The position numbers and the translations under genes are program-made. A DNA stretch of 64,000 bases from Sweltsa coloradensis (Eukaryota; Arthropoda; Insecta; Plecoptera; Chloroperlidae), in contig JAMZAV010000302.1 in assembly GCA_024449915.1 (NCBI GenBank), positions 372,001 to 436,000 on the forward strand, written 5' to 3'. Within the stretch, counting starts at the first letter, position 1, and each line of letters opens with the position of its first letter. Below are positions 12,001 to 24,891 of this stretch, piece by piece. The notes under the pieces are model-generated. The model worked only from the letters and a program-made list of their open reading frames with translations, ran no database searches and was not told where the DNA came from.

Positions 12001-12306
12001 GGCTCGTACGTGAACCATAACTCACGCGTGTGCGTCTTGACTTATTTCGCGACGTTGACAAATGCTCCGTGTCACGAGACACGACACTGAGTGTTAAATG
12101 GCAGTGCAACAGCGCGCGGTCTACTGTGATCGTAACATAACCACACGCTGGGCACAGGACATGCCTGCTTACTATGCACTTAGTCTGGCAACATGCGCCG
12201 CGAGTATTCCATGTACGACAGATATCCCGTGCACAGATATCACCGGAGGCGAAGATAACAACAATACTGTGCATCACTCTATACCTCTACTTACTAATTA
12301 AGATAT
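9054..12306. other. unassigned stretch
   Basis: No gene recognised. It holds a short (GC)n run near 9997-10008, small poly-A/poly-G tracts around 10.9-11.0 kb, one copy of the dispersed ACCCGGCACCTCCACCAAAA motif at 11814-11833, and a CpG-rich block at about 11985-12260. The last contains a 101-codon minus-strand frame and an overlapping plus-strand frame, neither of which resembles a known protein; the block could be an old GC-rich repeat or a promoter. Confidence 0.45.
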
Positions 12307-12931
12307 ACTAGGAAGCTTCGCAAATGCTTTTTCAGGCGCGTTGTTGGATGAGCGTAATTTTTTTTAACGAAAAAAGCGTAAAATTGCGATTTTCATGAGA
12401 AACTATTTTTCGATTGCGCTCAAATTTCACACCAATATATTAATTCATAAAATTAAGGTTCTGTAAAAAAATCATTACAATCGGATAAAGCATGTAGGTG
12501 TTATAAGTCGAAGAAATGTTTTAAAAATCGAAAAAATCGTAAAATTGCGATTTTCATAAGAAAACACTTTTTGATTGCGCTCAAATTTTACGCGAACATA
12601 TTAATTCATAAAATAAAGGGTTCTGTGAAAAAATCATTACAATCGAATAAAGCATGTAGGTGTTATAAGTTGAAGAAATGTTTTAAAAATCGAAAAAAAT
12701 CGTAATTTTGCAATTTTCACGAGAAATTATTTTTCGATTGCGCTCAAAAACGTGGCAGTTCTAAGTTCAGAGATTTCGAAGGCCTCCAGAAAATTTCATC
12801 GCAATTGGAGTATCGGTTTAGCCGAAATCGTGTTAACAGACAGACAAAAATACAAAAAGAAAGAAAGAAAAAACCATTCCGGATTTTTTTCTCCAGTGTA
12901 GTGAAATGGAATCTTCGCTTCGCTCATCCAA
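12307..12931 (-). mobile_element. Helentron/Helitron-like non-autonomous element, family A, copy 1
   Basis: Read on the minus strand it starts TTGGATGAGCG (at 12931) with the phrase GAGCGAAGCGAAGATTCC, and ends with CGCTCATCCAA, a short stem (AACGC…GCGTT) and CCTAGT (at 12307). Inside are about three tandem units of roughly 158 bp (TCGAAAAAATCGTAAAATTG … AAGCATGTAGGTGTTATAAG). It carries no protein. No target duplication is visible. The asymmetric inverted repeat followed by a 3' hairpin and CTAGT is the layout of Helitron/Helentron elements; that classification is inferred. Confidence 0.6.
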
Positions 12932-14059
12932 CTAACTAAATGTATTAAAAACCACATGTAAAATAAGTCTCACAAATCAAATACTACATTGTTACGTAAT
13001 TCACAGTTTCACTGTTCGTATCTCGTACTGTACAGAGTTTACAATAAATCCCAAGGGCAAAACAGGATAATTTAAATTTTTAAAGCTCATTAAAATATCA
13101 TATTATATCTTTATGAGATGGCTCTCACGTATGCCCTTATGAATCTGTATTTTTGTAATTATGAATATCACTCCATATCGAAAACAAATTATATTTTTTT
13201 ATGAGATATCTTTAGTTGCTTTATGAAGGTTTAAACTTTCAGCGACTATTTCATTTTGATTTGATTTGATAGTGCTTAACCAATCATATTAATGATGAGT
13301 GGTGATAGATGAGGATGGAGTATGAATAGAAAGGAGTAGAGGAAACCCGGTACCGGTACGTAGTCTACTCCTTTCAAAAAGTATTAATGGGGCTTTACGT
13401 CCCATCCGAAACGACGGTGTAACCGTGACAATCATACAGATTCCTCCACTAACCCGGACTGCCGAGCAGATGTCGAGGAGAACGAAGCCGTTACACTAGC
13501 TCTCGAACCCTCCATCTGCTCTAACCAGCGGTACGCGAGTTTGAGGGCAGAGCGTTCACCTACTCTCCCCTGACCACGGCAGAAGATCGGCTAAACGACT
13601 TTGGCTAAACCTTCTAAGTATTTAATACTTGTTTGAAAAATATATATGAAAATCCAGAAAACTATGATGGTTTGAACACAATTTATATTTATGATTTATG
13701 TGTAACCTACATGATTAACTGTATTAAAACCACAAAAAGATCACGCATTTGAATGATGCGTACTGACAAATTTACGGAATCTTGATTGAAACCAATTACT
13801 ATTTACCAGATACAGAGAGAGATCTCCAAGCAGGAATGCTGTTACTGGAGATGGGTAGACAGTAGAATCGCCACCTCCTCGCCTGTAACGCGACTACTAG
13901 ACGCGATCAGGGTCTTCTGGGGGAGTCTTCGTCGATACAAACTCACGTGTTGTTTTTTCTTCCACGTCACAGGAGTGCTCGCCCTAGTTTGTAGTGAAAT
14001 ACGTGTTGACGTATGGCGCTATTCACGTAAGTAAATAATATAATCGTGTAAGGGGAAAA
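12932..14059. other. unassigned stretch with an old conserved-type repeat
   Basis: At about 13370-13600 is a GC-richer piece containing GGGGCTTTACGTCCCATCCG, a phrase I associate with dispersed repeats of many invertebrates, although I cannot assign it. No coding frame is recognised. Confidence 0.35.
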
Positions 14060-14310
14060 GAGAATTCGTAAGGATGTCCGCTGCAGGGTAGACGTCAGGC
14101 TCACCCGGTGTGACCCTCTTCTGGTGTATTACTTGGATACTATAGGATGGTATGGTAATATTGGAGGGAATGCACGATATCTGTTTCTAAGTCTTTGTTC
14201 CAGCATTCGCCTTAACAAGGGAAGCAAACCTTGGAAAACTGTAAGGATTGCCGGTGGCTGGATTCGAACCCGTGATCTCCCGAATTAAAGTCTAGCGGAT
14301 TATGCATGGA
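14060..14310 (-). mobile_element. tRNA-derived SINE, Lys-like family, copy 1
   Basis: On the minus strand, a tRNA-like head has the Pol III B box GGGTTCGAATCC at about 14260-14273 and a CTTTAAT anticodon-loop-like segment upstream. It is followed by CCACCGGCAATC and a body ending near AAGGATGTCC (14060s). The same order (B box, GGCAATC, GTTAA-GCGAA-GC, AAGGATGTCC on the plus strand) recurs at 51830-51992, so the two are one family. The A box is degraded here. Confidence 0.55.
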
Positions 14311-14652
14311 TAATGTGGATTAAAACTTTGTCGAAATGTATGAGGGATCAGACATTTAAGTAGTTTGGTGATACAAGTACCAATTGAAAAATAGAAGTTG
14401 CTTGAAATTAATCGAAAAATAAATAGAGAGTGAAAAATGTTTTGCTTATACGTTGCATGCAATTTGTGTTATATTTTTAATTTGATTAGGGCCACCAAAA
14501 GCAGGTCAAACTCTACGCGTTGTATTACAATTAATTACAATACAAATAGATACCAAAATACATTATATTATCAAAGAACATAACAAATCTACATAGACTT
14601 AAGGTGCACAAAATAACACATGTTATACAATGCCAAAAACATGTGTGTGTGT

Positions 14653-14830
14653 GGTTCTTTGGTCACGTGGTTAGAGGCTCTGCTTCCAATGCAGATGGTC
14701 CATGGTTCAACTCATCCACAACTGATGTGGACATCAGTTCCATCAGTTTGGCTTAGAAATGTGTAAACGGTGACTATGGAGCCCCGTCCTATCAACGAGG
14801 CACATAATACATGTTAAGGTTGTTCCAAAT
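14653..14830 (+). mobile_element. tRNA-derived SINE, second type
   Basis: A tRNA-like head at 14653-14719 has an A-box-like GGTCACGTGGTTAGAGGC, a perfect 5-bp anticodon stem TCTGC/GCAGA around the 7-base loop TTCCAAT (14679-14695), and a B-box-like GGTTCAACTC. The downstream body has no coding capacity. The right boundary is approximate. Confidence 0.5.
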
Positions 14831-17589
14831 TATCCTTGTTGATTCTGGAACTGTCTGCGGATGGAATCGGTTCCAGCTTGATTCATCGGTGTTACATTCT
14901 TAAGTATGCCGGTCTCTAGTTGGTCATTGTTCGCTCGTCGATGGTGTCGGCGCCTACAGTGTTGGCTTGGTCTGCTTTAAATTTAATGTCCTCACTTAAA
15001 ATCAGTTCTGTGACTGAGTGGGTACGGATTTATTAATTTATCTAATAAACCTTTTAAAACATTCAATACTTTAATGGATTATGTCAAGATCTGTATGGAT
15101 GGTGACTAATTGGTTATAAGAACGTAGGATCTGATACTTAAGCGAGTAAGATAATTTTCTTGTCTGCTTCTTAGAAGATAAAAAGTTTGTAGGTTCATGT
15201 TGGTCCTCCCGGAACGTGAAAATATACTAGATCAAGAAGCTGAGAGTCAAAATAATTGTGCAGCAGCTTACATAAAAATGAGATCAAGTAAATGGGTTTT
15301 CTGAAGCTTACTTCCAGGAATACCGTAGTGAGGGCTTGTTATATCAATTGTGTGTTTGTTCAGATATATCCGCTATGTCAACAAAGTTCGAAGTATAGAA
15401 AAAATTCTCAAAACGAAATAACACGTAAAACGCTTTGAAAACACGATACGCATGTTATGTTTTGATCGTTATATATTTACCCTCTTTCACGTTATGTAGG
15501 CCTACCAACACAAACGCCATCAGACTGTTTTCCTTCGCTACATTTTTGGCTTATTCGTAGTGAATATTATAAAAAAATTATACATGTGATTTATAATTCT
15601 TTGAATTATCTTTTCAAGCAAGTGGAGAATATTAAACGCTGATTTATTTTATGTGTTTTTTTTTTAAATAGGTTATCATGACAGAGTTTACATTTATGAT
15701 TATTTGTATTTTTAACGCAGAATATTATTCTAAACTGTCAACACATTCTATAATTCATAATTCAAATATTATCTTTGTTATGTTATTTTACAGTATAATT
15801 TATTAAATTGTATTATTATTGTTTCGTAGAATTTCAAAAGTTGAATTTATAATACGCGAGAATTCAGTTAAAAACTAAAGTTTATCTCAATTGAACGTTC
15901 TTTTGTTTGAATATTGACAAACAGTGGCGCCTGAAGGATGACACATTTTGTCGGTTACCCTACTTCTTTCTTATTCACTTCGCTTCGATCTCATCCTCTT
16001 TTATTTCTTATTTTCTAGATCGGTTTAATAATACAGTAAAAATATACCAAGTGTTTAAAGATAAATCTTATCTTGATATTTAAATTTGTTGTTTTATTTC
16101 CGTAAAGTTTTCTTCTCTTTTCAACATCGTCCTGGCTTCGCTTGTTCACTTCGACAGAACTGTAACGCCAAAACAGGAACAACCAACTGCATCTTGTGTG
16201 TTTACATTATTGATTTGTCGGTACATGGTATGCAGCTGACACATTATTGCAAGCTTGCGTCGTAAATCACGGCAACGAAAGTCTCAAGCACCTCAACGGA
16301 ACAGTGTACAATGTTTTGTCAATGGCACAAGCAATTTCTAGTGAAATATTTGAAAACTGATTACATAAATTTAATTTTTTTAAATAATTTAAAAACTACT
16401 GTACACATTTATGTGTATGCTCGTGCACAACTAACACAATGTAATTATGTAATGTGTATGTACAAACTATTACTTATATTATGAGTAATGTCATCACAAT
16501 AATAATATTATACCTACACTTTAAGTTAATACGCATTAGGTCAAGTTTGTAAATTGTTCAACAACGTGGCAACGTGTCTCAATCTAAGTCACTGATTAAT
16601 GATTTAATGACTTTAAATGCAATTTATGGGTATTTAACGTACGATTTTGCGAGAAAATCAAAATTATTATTTCACAACTTATACTGCACATCTTTTGTTT
16701 TCTTGCCGATTACGTTAGATTCTCATCATTTTGATGCTCGTTTGTGACGTTTTAATAAAATATATATGTTATGTTTGGGAGTGTATATTTTCTTTCATTA
16801 ATGGTTGATATTTTGTAAGAATTCGTTATGCAAAAGTAAGGAAAACGATTAGGTATCTTAATTTTAAGATATGCATTCCTTTGAGTATGCAATCACTAGA
16901 CCTATGGCAAGAAAAGGTAAATGATTCAACAATAGAGAAGCGAGATAAACTGCGAAGGACGGGCAGCAGAAAAATGGAGAAAACTAGTGAACAGGAAACA
17001 TAATGACAGCAGAAAAGAGGTAGAAAAGATGAGCTACCGAGCATGGCTATCCATTTTAAGCTATATGCTCAAAATAACATTTTTGAAGACTTCTTGGAAA
17101 AAAAATCAATTATCACTGTAAACTCACTAAAAAATAATACATTTTCCTATTAAATGTGTTTAATGTTTTGATTCGTCAGGAACAAAAGGTTCGATATTGA
17201 CAAGAATAAAAATGTCAGATAGTGATACCAGCATGCGTCTGTCAACAGACAAAGGGCGGTAATATGCAGCTTTATTCTAAGTTACATATTATTATTATTA
17301 ACGTGATATAGTTTAAACTTTAAAAAGTTTAGTAGAGAGATAAATCCTTAGAAAACATTTTTTTTATGTGATCAATGCATTAGTTATGCTATTGATTTTG
17401 TTTTTGATATATTATAATATTTCAAGAATTACCATACCATCCATAATTTAAATTGTATTATTTGTTCATTTTCTGAAAACATAGATGAACCACAAAGTAT
17501 TCTGTTAGTGCTATTAAATCTGAAGTAATTATTCTACATAGTTAAAATTCCAATGGACAGCAATTTAATTAATGTCTTGTAAAGTAAAT
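14831..17589. other. unassigned AT-rich stretch
   Basis: I see no gene, RNA or structured repeat. Only short A/T runs and scattered stops in all frames. Confidence 0.5.
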
Positions 17590-18130
17590 CCCGTGCGCAT
17601 GTTCTCAAGTGGCGAGGTCTAGTTTCCGGTCCGGTGACCAAGCTACAAACCCGACTCGCCGTGGAGAGGCGGACAAACCACCAAGACTCATCTCGCACTC
17701 GCAGAGATCGATAGATTGCACTCGAGACTTCGCTACTTGATCGCTCTTCCCACCAGCCGAGCGGGCGCGTTCGGAAACAGTAGAAGAAAAGATTTATACA
17801 AGAGGAGAGAGACGAGAGGAGAGGTTAGGCAGCTCACCGCACGGGGCGCGAGTGAGATGGGAGCGAGGTTATCTCCCCACTCCCACGCAACCACCAACAC
17901 TCACCTCCCGAGGCCAAAGATGCGAAACATTTCAAGCTAACGTTACATTAACCATTTGTTGCCAGTACCTACGTCGACTGTTGTTTAATGGCGCCCAACG
18001 TATCATATTCACCCACCGAGGCTAATCGCGGCGACGGTCGGCTGATTCGAGAACGATGATGAGCGTGGGTATCTTCAGGCCACAAGAGGAGAGCACACGC
18101 ATCGAGAAGTTCACGACTGCTGAATCTGAT
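17590..18130. promoter_or_regulatory. CpG-rich block, possible promoter or LTR
   Basis: About 540 bases are clearly richer in G, C and CpG than everything for kilobases on either side. A 74-codon frame at 17716-17940 has no recognised motif. At 17990-18001 is TGGCGCCCAACG, which matches a primer-binding site complementary to the 3' end of tRNA-Lys in LTR retroelements, but the match does not continue and no second LTR is found. Possibilities are a host promoter/first exon or a decayed LTR. Confidence 0.3.
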
Positions 18131-20040
18131 TTTTGGAAATCCTCATATATTCATTTGAGCGGATTCGTTTACTAAATCAGTATTTTATTTTTATTTTTCT
18201 ATTCCTTTTTCAGTTAATTTTCTACTTTGTCCTTTTGTCTTTGTTTCATTACTTATTTATAATGTAATTTATTATGTATTTGAAAATGTTATCATGTACA
18301 ATCATATTATCGTGCATTGTTGTAATATTATTATTTAGAAAGATGCTGCACATAATCACATTACATTGATTACAGTTTTTTAATTTTGTTTACACCTTCT
18401 TTGTACATCTGTTTTTATAACTAAATATGATAGACGTTTAATAAATAACTAGATCAAAGATTATATACCATGAGCTCATGTAATGCTTCCAAAGGTTACT
18501 TATGGGAATTTAACATCAATATGTGGATAATTGTAGAACGTGTAACATTCTATAAATATCTTAGAGGTTAGCGCAAGCACGTACACATGAGAAGACTTTA
18601 AGCTCGATATGTAACTCAAGGATTAATTTTTTAGTAATTACAGTTGTTTGCCAAAAGTTCAAGATTCTACTAAATTCGTTGTTCAAAATCTTGTTATAAC
18701 GATCGATAATTTTATGTAATATATTGTATATGTAATATATATTTTCCAATTGTTTAAATAAAAAAAATACCGATAAAAACGTAAAGTGTGACCTAATTTG
18801 TAAAGATATATTGTTCGAGGCAAGTGTATGTAAATAGAATTGTCATATTCATTAGCATACATATTCATGTTATCAATAATCTAATTTTCAATCAAATTAT
18901 AACGGTCTTTACTGTTGGCTTTGGCCAGAACAAGCCTTATTTACCGATGCTGTATGTAATCATGCCCGAAGTTGTTAATTTTGCTGAATAATTGCTTCTG
19001 AACAATTTAATTGCCAATAATATTAATTTAGAGTGATCAACATGTTTTTGAATAATACATTGTGCTGACGCGGAACTCGGATATAATTTCTGTAAACTAT
19101 GCTAATTTATAGAGGGCGGAATTGATTATGCTGTGTACAGTCCAGCAGAGTTAAAAAGGTCGGCCATGATGAGGGATTGAATCCATATATCCCGCTTCCT
19201 GACCCGCGGGGTTCGATAGGTCAGGGTTGTTATTGGTATTTTCTTACTTTTACATCATATGACAAAAAAAGTTATCTGCTAATAACAGGGTTGGAATATC
19301 TAACCATTTTAACACAACGTTGTCAATCGCTATTTTTGTCTCTAACGTAAAATCGTACCGCAATATCCTACATCATAGTACCGCGTACGGTGACCGAGAG
19401 AAGTTATTTGAATCCGTCAAGTCCGTATATGAATGTAGTGTTGCGAGTGGTGTAGAAATAAATTTTAAAAAAGTTGATGCAATTATTAGATTCAAACTCA
19501 CGCTCCTTAGTTAAATTCAAAATTAAAAGCTTTAAATCCCATAACCGTATGAACAACTGCTGATGGTTTTTTTACCTTCCGCTGATTCGTTTCATGGATA
19601 GGTTTTTGCTACACAAACACACGGAAAGGAGGTAAATATGCATAAATATTCATTGAGCTACTTTTTCTAGGCAATTTTTCACAGCAATGTTATGTAACAT
19701 CTATGACCTTCACATTGCATTAATAATTTGCAGTTTTGACCTCATTACAGCTTGGCAAGACATATACTATGATAATTAGAATTATTTTTAACCTACAACA
19801 TGCAATACGCTTCCCGATTAACATTTTGCACATTGTATCGTCAGCGCACGGTACGGAAACGTGCCTGACACGGATACATGCGGAGATATCGCTATATTAA
19901 AATAACTATACACCATATTAATGTTAATTATACATCGATTCTCGCTGCCTCATCATGTTTAATAGGGAGCGGCCGTCTGTTCGACGATAAAAATGCGTTT
20001 TGTTGACAGTATCCTTCAAGTAACGAGATACATATATTAT
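18131..20040. other. unassigned AT-rich stretch
   Basis: No gene recognised. A weak B-box-like GGGGTTCGATAGG lies at about 19207-19219 without a convincing tRNA head. A 64-codon frame at 19320-19514 has no motif I know. Confidence 0.45.
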
Positions 20041-20115
20041 TGTTGGCCCTGTGGTGCAGGGGCTCGTCACACTGCAAATGTGAATTTCTACATACTCGAC
20101 ACCTCCACCAAAGAA
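20041..20115 (+). mobile_element. tRNA-like SINE head, Cys-like anticodon arm
   Basis: A-box-like TGGTGCAGGGG at 20052-20062, then a perfect 5-bp anticodon stem TCACA/TGTGA around the loop CTGCAAA (20067-20083), which would read GCA (Cys). This is followed by a B-box-like ACTCGACACC and CTCCACCAAAG. The last part is the motif found at six other places in the window, so those may be 3' remnants of this family. Acceptor pairing is poor, so this is not a working tRNA gene. Confidence 0.5.
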
Positions 20116-20912
20116 ATTGAGCAGATAGGGAGTTAAATTTATACTCGTGTAATATATTTAAAATTTGGTTTTAGATCCAAAATGTCCCATTATATAGAAA
20201 ACAGTAAATGGCTTCTCAAACAAAATACCACCAATTCCTCGTTCGAAAAAGGCGGAGGGAAAATAAAGATGAACAATGCACGACTCGAAAGAATGGGACA
20301 CCAGAGCGGGTTTGAATGAAACGCCTCATCGCATCGCACATCTCCGATGAATGAGTTTTGTTCCGCCACTGGTTCGTCTCGGAGATCGAATTCATCTCCC
20401 TCCGACGTCGGCAGTGGCGGGGAGAGGGATATTCTATAATCTTCATCTCAATTTCACTTGAGATATTGGTTTATTGGCGGATTGTGATTTCCATTCCCTA
20501 TAGGTAACGAAACTACAGCAAGGAAAACGGTTCAGAGCTGATGGTTGTTTCAAGACAAAATCACTCCAAATTAAATTGAACCGTTATAAACATTGTTTTT
20601 ATTACTTGTGCAAGAATATTTATTATTTTCAGGCCCACAGAGTATAATATAGACTAGTTTTTCTTATTATGGTGCATGCCGTGCTTTTTACTGTATTTAT
20701 AACATTTGAGACAACAACGAAAATTTGTGTAGACACAAACACATCTACATTATCTAGGTGCCCGTTAGGGCGCCGCAGCCAAGCCCTTTTTTTTTACAAT
20801 TTTAAGTGAAAAGGGACTATTGATAATTGATAAAATAATATTAATTAATATTTAAATTATTTCATTTTAACAAAACTAATTTTGCAGTATAACTTGAAAA
20901 AGTAATGTGATC
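20116..20912. other. unassigned stretch
   Basis: No gene recognised. The 76-codon minus-strand frame at 20216-20446 lacks motifs. Confidence 0.45.
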
Positions 20913-21313
20913 CCACGCATACAAAAAACTTTTAAAAATACAGCCAAATCTTATACACTCAAAAGTAATGAGATCTAAAAGAAGTGCCAAGCTCATGCAT
21001 GTACCCTTCTTCATTTGCGCATTATTTATTGATAGCGTACAGTGCCCCGTAACTACTTCCTGGAAACGATTGGCAAAATAGAATTGGTATTTAATTGGGA
21101 AAATATAATTTATATTAACCATTACGTTTTAATTAATAGTGGCAAATTTAATTTGACAAACTTTTCAAGGATGTAGTTACGGGGTAGTGTACGTTACGAA
21201 TAAAGAATGCACAGATGAAGAAGGGTACATAAGCTTGGCACTTATTTTAGATCTCATTACTTTAGAGTGTGTAAGGTTTGGCTGTATTTTTACAAGTTTT
21301 TTGTATGCGTGGT
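20913..21313. repeat. 400-bp foldback (long inverted repeat)
   Basis: Arms at about 20913-21075 and 21157-21313 are reverse complements with moderate divergence. Landmarks shared in inverted order are ACGCATACAAAAAACTT, AGTAATGAGATCTAAAA, AGTGCCAAGCT, TACCCTTCTTCAT and CCCCGTAACTAC. The spacer is about 80 bases. It may be a foldback MITE or two copies of one repeat in inverted orientation. The 86-codon minus-strand frame here is a by-product. Confidence 0.8.
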
Positions 21314-24110
21314 ATGAAATACTCTAATCAATACCTAGTGATTTTTACACATTTATATTTATTTATAGTAAAATAATTTATTTGAACTTTAATTAAAGGT
21401 GTCAATATTTGCGTCGTATTGTCCTACTCGACAGTAAAGCTAGATCCTGCGTATTTATAAAGAGAACAGCAATATTGGATGCCACTTTATAACTAAAATG
21501 ATCTACAGAAAGTGACCAAATTCCGTGAAACATGTGACGACTTTATTTTATTTCATTTTAAAGCCAGAAGTTCTGTACTTTTCTTGTGCCCAAATTGTTC
21601 AATTAATATAACTACATTCAGAGGAAAGACGCAATGAAGACTTCCCATTGGCTATAGCAAACGTGTGAGTTTCATCCAGCTGTTCATAGTTTTTAGCACC
21701 ATCTTCAAAACGTGTTACAATTTTAGTTTGAATATCAGCTTTAGTTTATGAAAAGTTGTATTTTCAGGAATGTATTATTGTAATAATATCTTCTTAACGT
21801 TCCTCCTAGCTAGTTCCTCATTTGGCATTTGAATGTACCATTGATAATGCGGTTCATGAAACTGGCAAGATTTGATATAAGGTTTCATAAAAGATGGCAC
21901 CAGCGATGCCAACTGTTATGACAATTATTTCTATCACATCAGGAATGCAACATTTGTAGGGTTGGTATTGCTCTAGAGTTTAGACTAGAGTCTAGGCATA
22001 TTTTCAAACCTGGGTTTTTCTATACCACTTTCAATATATTGCTTAGAATAACTTACTTTCGTAAGGAATATTACTAGGTTTGTTGTCCAATACTGTTTTC
22101 TAAACCCTTCCCGCAAAATATGTTTAATGTGTATCGAGATTATAAATATCATATTCCAACGACTGTACGTTTGTAAAACGATGATAAAGTTAAACTTTGT
22201 TGCTAAGTAAACTGGAATACTGGATTCTGTTTGTAATTTCAAACGCCACACCACGAACCCCGTTCGTGGAATTACTTATCTTCATTTTCGAGAGTTCGAG
22301 CTTTTGCTTCGAGACGAACATATTATTCTGTCTGGTACATTACGCCTCCGTATAATACTTATCTTTTAACGTCCCAAAGCCTTTCTAAACTATAACCGCG
22401 CTTTTATCAATGTCAGAAAACACTCTGGCGCTGTATTAACTTAATCAACTCTAGCTATTAGCAACTACCTGAGTATATGGCGTCTTATTTACGACCCCAA
22501 GCAGGTTAATGAAGATATGCACCGCGCTAATTCCTTCGCCCCACTGAATAACAGTTAGCTACAAAGCCCGTAAAACGGTAATCAAAGACCAATAAAACCA
22601 CCCTGCTTACAAATTTACTTAATAGATTCGATATCAACTAAACAGTTAATAAAGTTGGCGCCAGGTTGTCGGTGAATTCAATTTCCATGCAAAATACTCT
22701 GGCACGTATGCAAAGCCTAACTCGTTATTATTAAATGAGTATACTACGTTATATTTCAAGTAATACTTAATACGGTAGAAAATAGAAATGTCTTAAACAT
22801 TCTCTTCGAGTTCGAGAATTTCCTTTCATGGAAATGTTTGACTTTTCAAAATGTGGAAACCTGCCATATTATACGTCGAGGAAAAACATTATTATGAAAT
22901 TTATTTGGCACTTGAATTTGGTTTGGAATTTTGTCTGTTGACACTCATTCTTGATTAGTTTTAGAATGTAGCTTACTACATTTGTTCCAGGATACTTTAC
23001 ATAAGGAAACGAGTAAATGGAAATCAGAGTAGTGCAGTCGAAAGAATAAATCATCGAAATGATTAAATTTTTGTGCATGAGAATTCAATCATAGTTGCAA
23101 GCAGATCAAGTGTTTTACGTGTGCAACGTGCAGATTTTAATAATACTTCACTTTGAAAATATATTTTAATGTAAATGGTTCAAAAATGAAAAATTGCATT
23201 CTTTAGAAGTAACCTTCAAGTCCTTATACGGATAGTGCCATGAAAATGCAATTTCTCCTGTGTGCTGAACTAATTCATGTATGTGAATGAAACAAATGTA
23301 TGGAAATACGAATATAGAAATTCAGAACAGAGTTCATATGACTTTATTGCGTTCAGTGAGTTATACAAGTCACTTTTATGATAAAGGAAAAAGAAACTGA
23401 AAGAGCCTCTTGTGGCATGCAGTGAAAAATGAATAAAGTGCCCCCAACATTTGAGCTCGTCATGTCATTTGGTTCCGTTATAAAGGTTATTTTTTTTCAT
23501 TCGTTCACATGTTATTCAATTTGTGATTGTTTTGTCTATGTTATTGAAACTGTCTCTTTATTGAGATACCAATAGGTTTCGATATTCAGTTGTTTAAGCA
23601 CATTATGTACAATAGTTAAGATAAAGAATAAAAAACGAAAATTTTTACTTCTGTTAGGTAAAACATTAATGAGAATTGTACCCAGATTGAGATACTGTAG
23701 GCTTTCGCAACCCATAGATGACTTCTGCATGATCCTTTGGCAAAACAGAAGTCATGTACGCCGATTGTTCAATTGTTCCTTTAAAAAGTGTGCAGGTACG
23801 CTAAATTACATGGTTTTGAAAGTATTTAATACTTTTTCCCCGATAATCATGGGTTGTTTATCGCTTTTTAAGACTAGAGTGAACAAGATGGCTGATATTA
23901 ATAACTTGTTCCAAAATTAGTATGCATAATAAGTATGAGTATAATGAATATCGTTAGGATATATTTATTTTAGATCCGAGAATATAATAAAATAAATAAA
24001 TACAAAACAATATGAATAAAGTTACATTAAAAAAGCGATTTAAACATTTGGAAGGTATCCATTTATGCGGCTGAATATTGTAATAAACATGTAAGAACTT
24101 TAATTATTTA
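21314..24110. other. unassigned AT-rich stretch
   Basis: No gene or classified repeat seen. Short frames at 21985-22254, 22869-23078, 23536-23730 and 23669-23920 overlap or lack motifs. Confidence 0.45.
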
Positions 24111-24881
24111 TTGATGAGCGTAGCGAGCGTAGCGAGAAGCGAAGATTCAATTCACTAACTGAGAAAAAAATCCGGAATGTTTTTTTTTTCTTTCTTTCTT
24201 TCTTTACTGTATTTATGTCTGTTTGTTAGCAAGATTCGGCTAAACCGATACTCCAATTGCAAAGAAATTTTATGGAGGCCTTCCAAATCTCTGAAACTTA
24301 GACTGCACGTTTTTGGAGCGCCATCAAAAATTATTTCTCATAAAAATCGCAATTTTTACGATTTTTTTTTCGATTTTTTGAAATTTATTTTACTTATATA
24401 TCTACATGCTTTATCCGATTTTAATGATTTTTCACAGAACTTAATTTATGAATAAATATTCGGTGAAATTTGAGCACAATCGAAAAATTATTTCTAATGA
24501 AAATAGAAACTTTGTGGTTTTTTTCTTTTTTAAAAACATTTTGTTACTTATTACACCTACATGCTTGATCCTATTGTAATAAGTTTTTCACAGAACCTTA
24601 ATTTTATTAATTTATATATTCGTGTGAAATTTGAGCGCAATCGAATAATTATTTCTTATAAAAATCCCAATTTTTTCTTTTTTTCTTTTTTTAAAATTAC
24701 AATTAATTAAAAAAATTTAAAATTTAAGTTTATTTTTTATTAAATTAAATTTAATTTAAAAAAAATTTGAACTTAGTAATAATTTTTTCACAGAACAACA
24801 GAAAATCCGCATAACACATGGCAGCTCAATGCACCAATACGCTCATCCAACAACGCGGCGGGACTTAAGCGTTTTCCCAGT
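24111..24881 (+). mobile_element. Helentron/Helitron-like element, family A, copy 2
   Basis: Starts TTGATGAGCG (one G lost) with the repeated GCGTAGCGAGCG phrase, then ATCCGGAATG, a T-rich run and ACTCCAATTGCAAAGAAATT. It carries two to three internal 150-bp units and ends CGCTCATCCAA, AACGC…GCGTT, CCCAGT at 24881, where other copies have CCTAGT. The 92-codon frame inside is a shadow of the repeat. Confidence 0.6.
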
Positions 24882-24891
24882 TATCAAAATT

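Noticed and set aside
11972..12277. 101-codon minus-strand frame in a CpG-rich block
   Set aside because: A plus-strand frame overlaps it and neither resembles protein; CpG richness alone lowers stop frequency.
15933..15965. CCTGAAGGATGACACATTTTG as another hammerhead-like terminus
   Set aside because: The second half reads GGTTAC instead of GAAAC and there is no outer helix.
17716..17940. 74-codon plus-strand frame in the CpG-rich block as a first exon
   Set aside because: No recognised motif, no clear splice donor, and frames stay open simply because of GC content.
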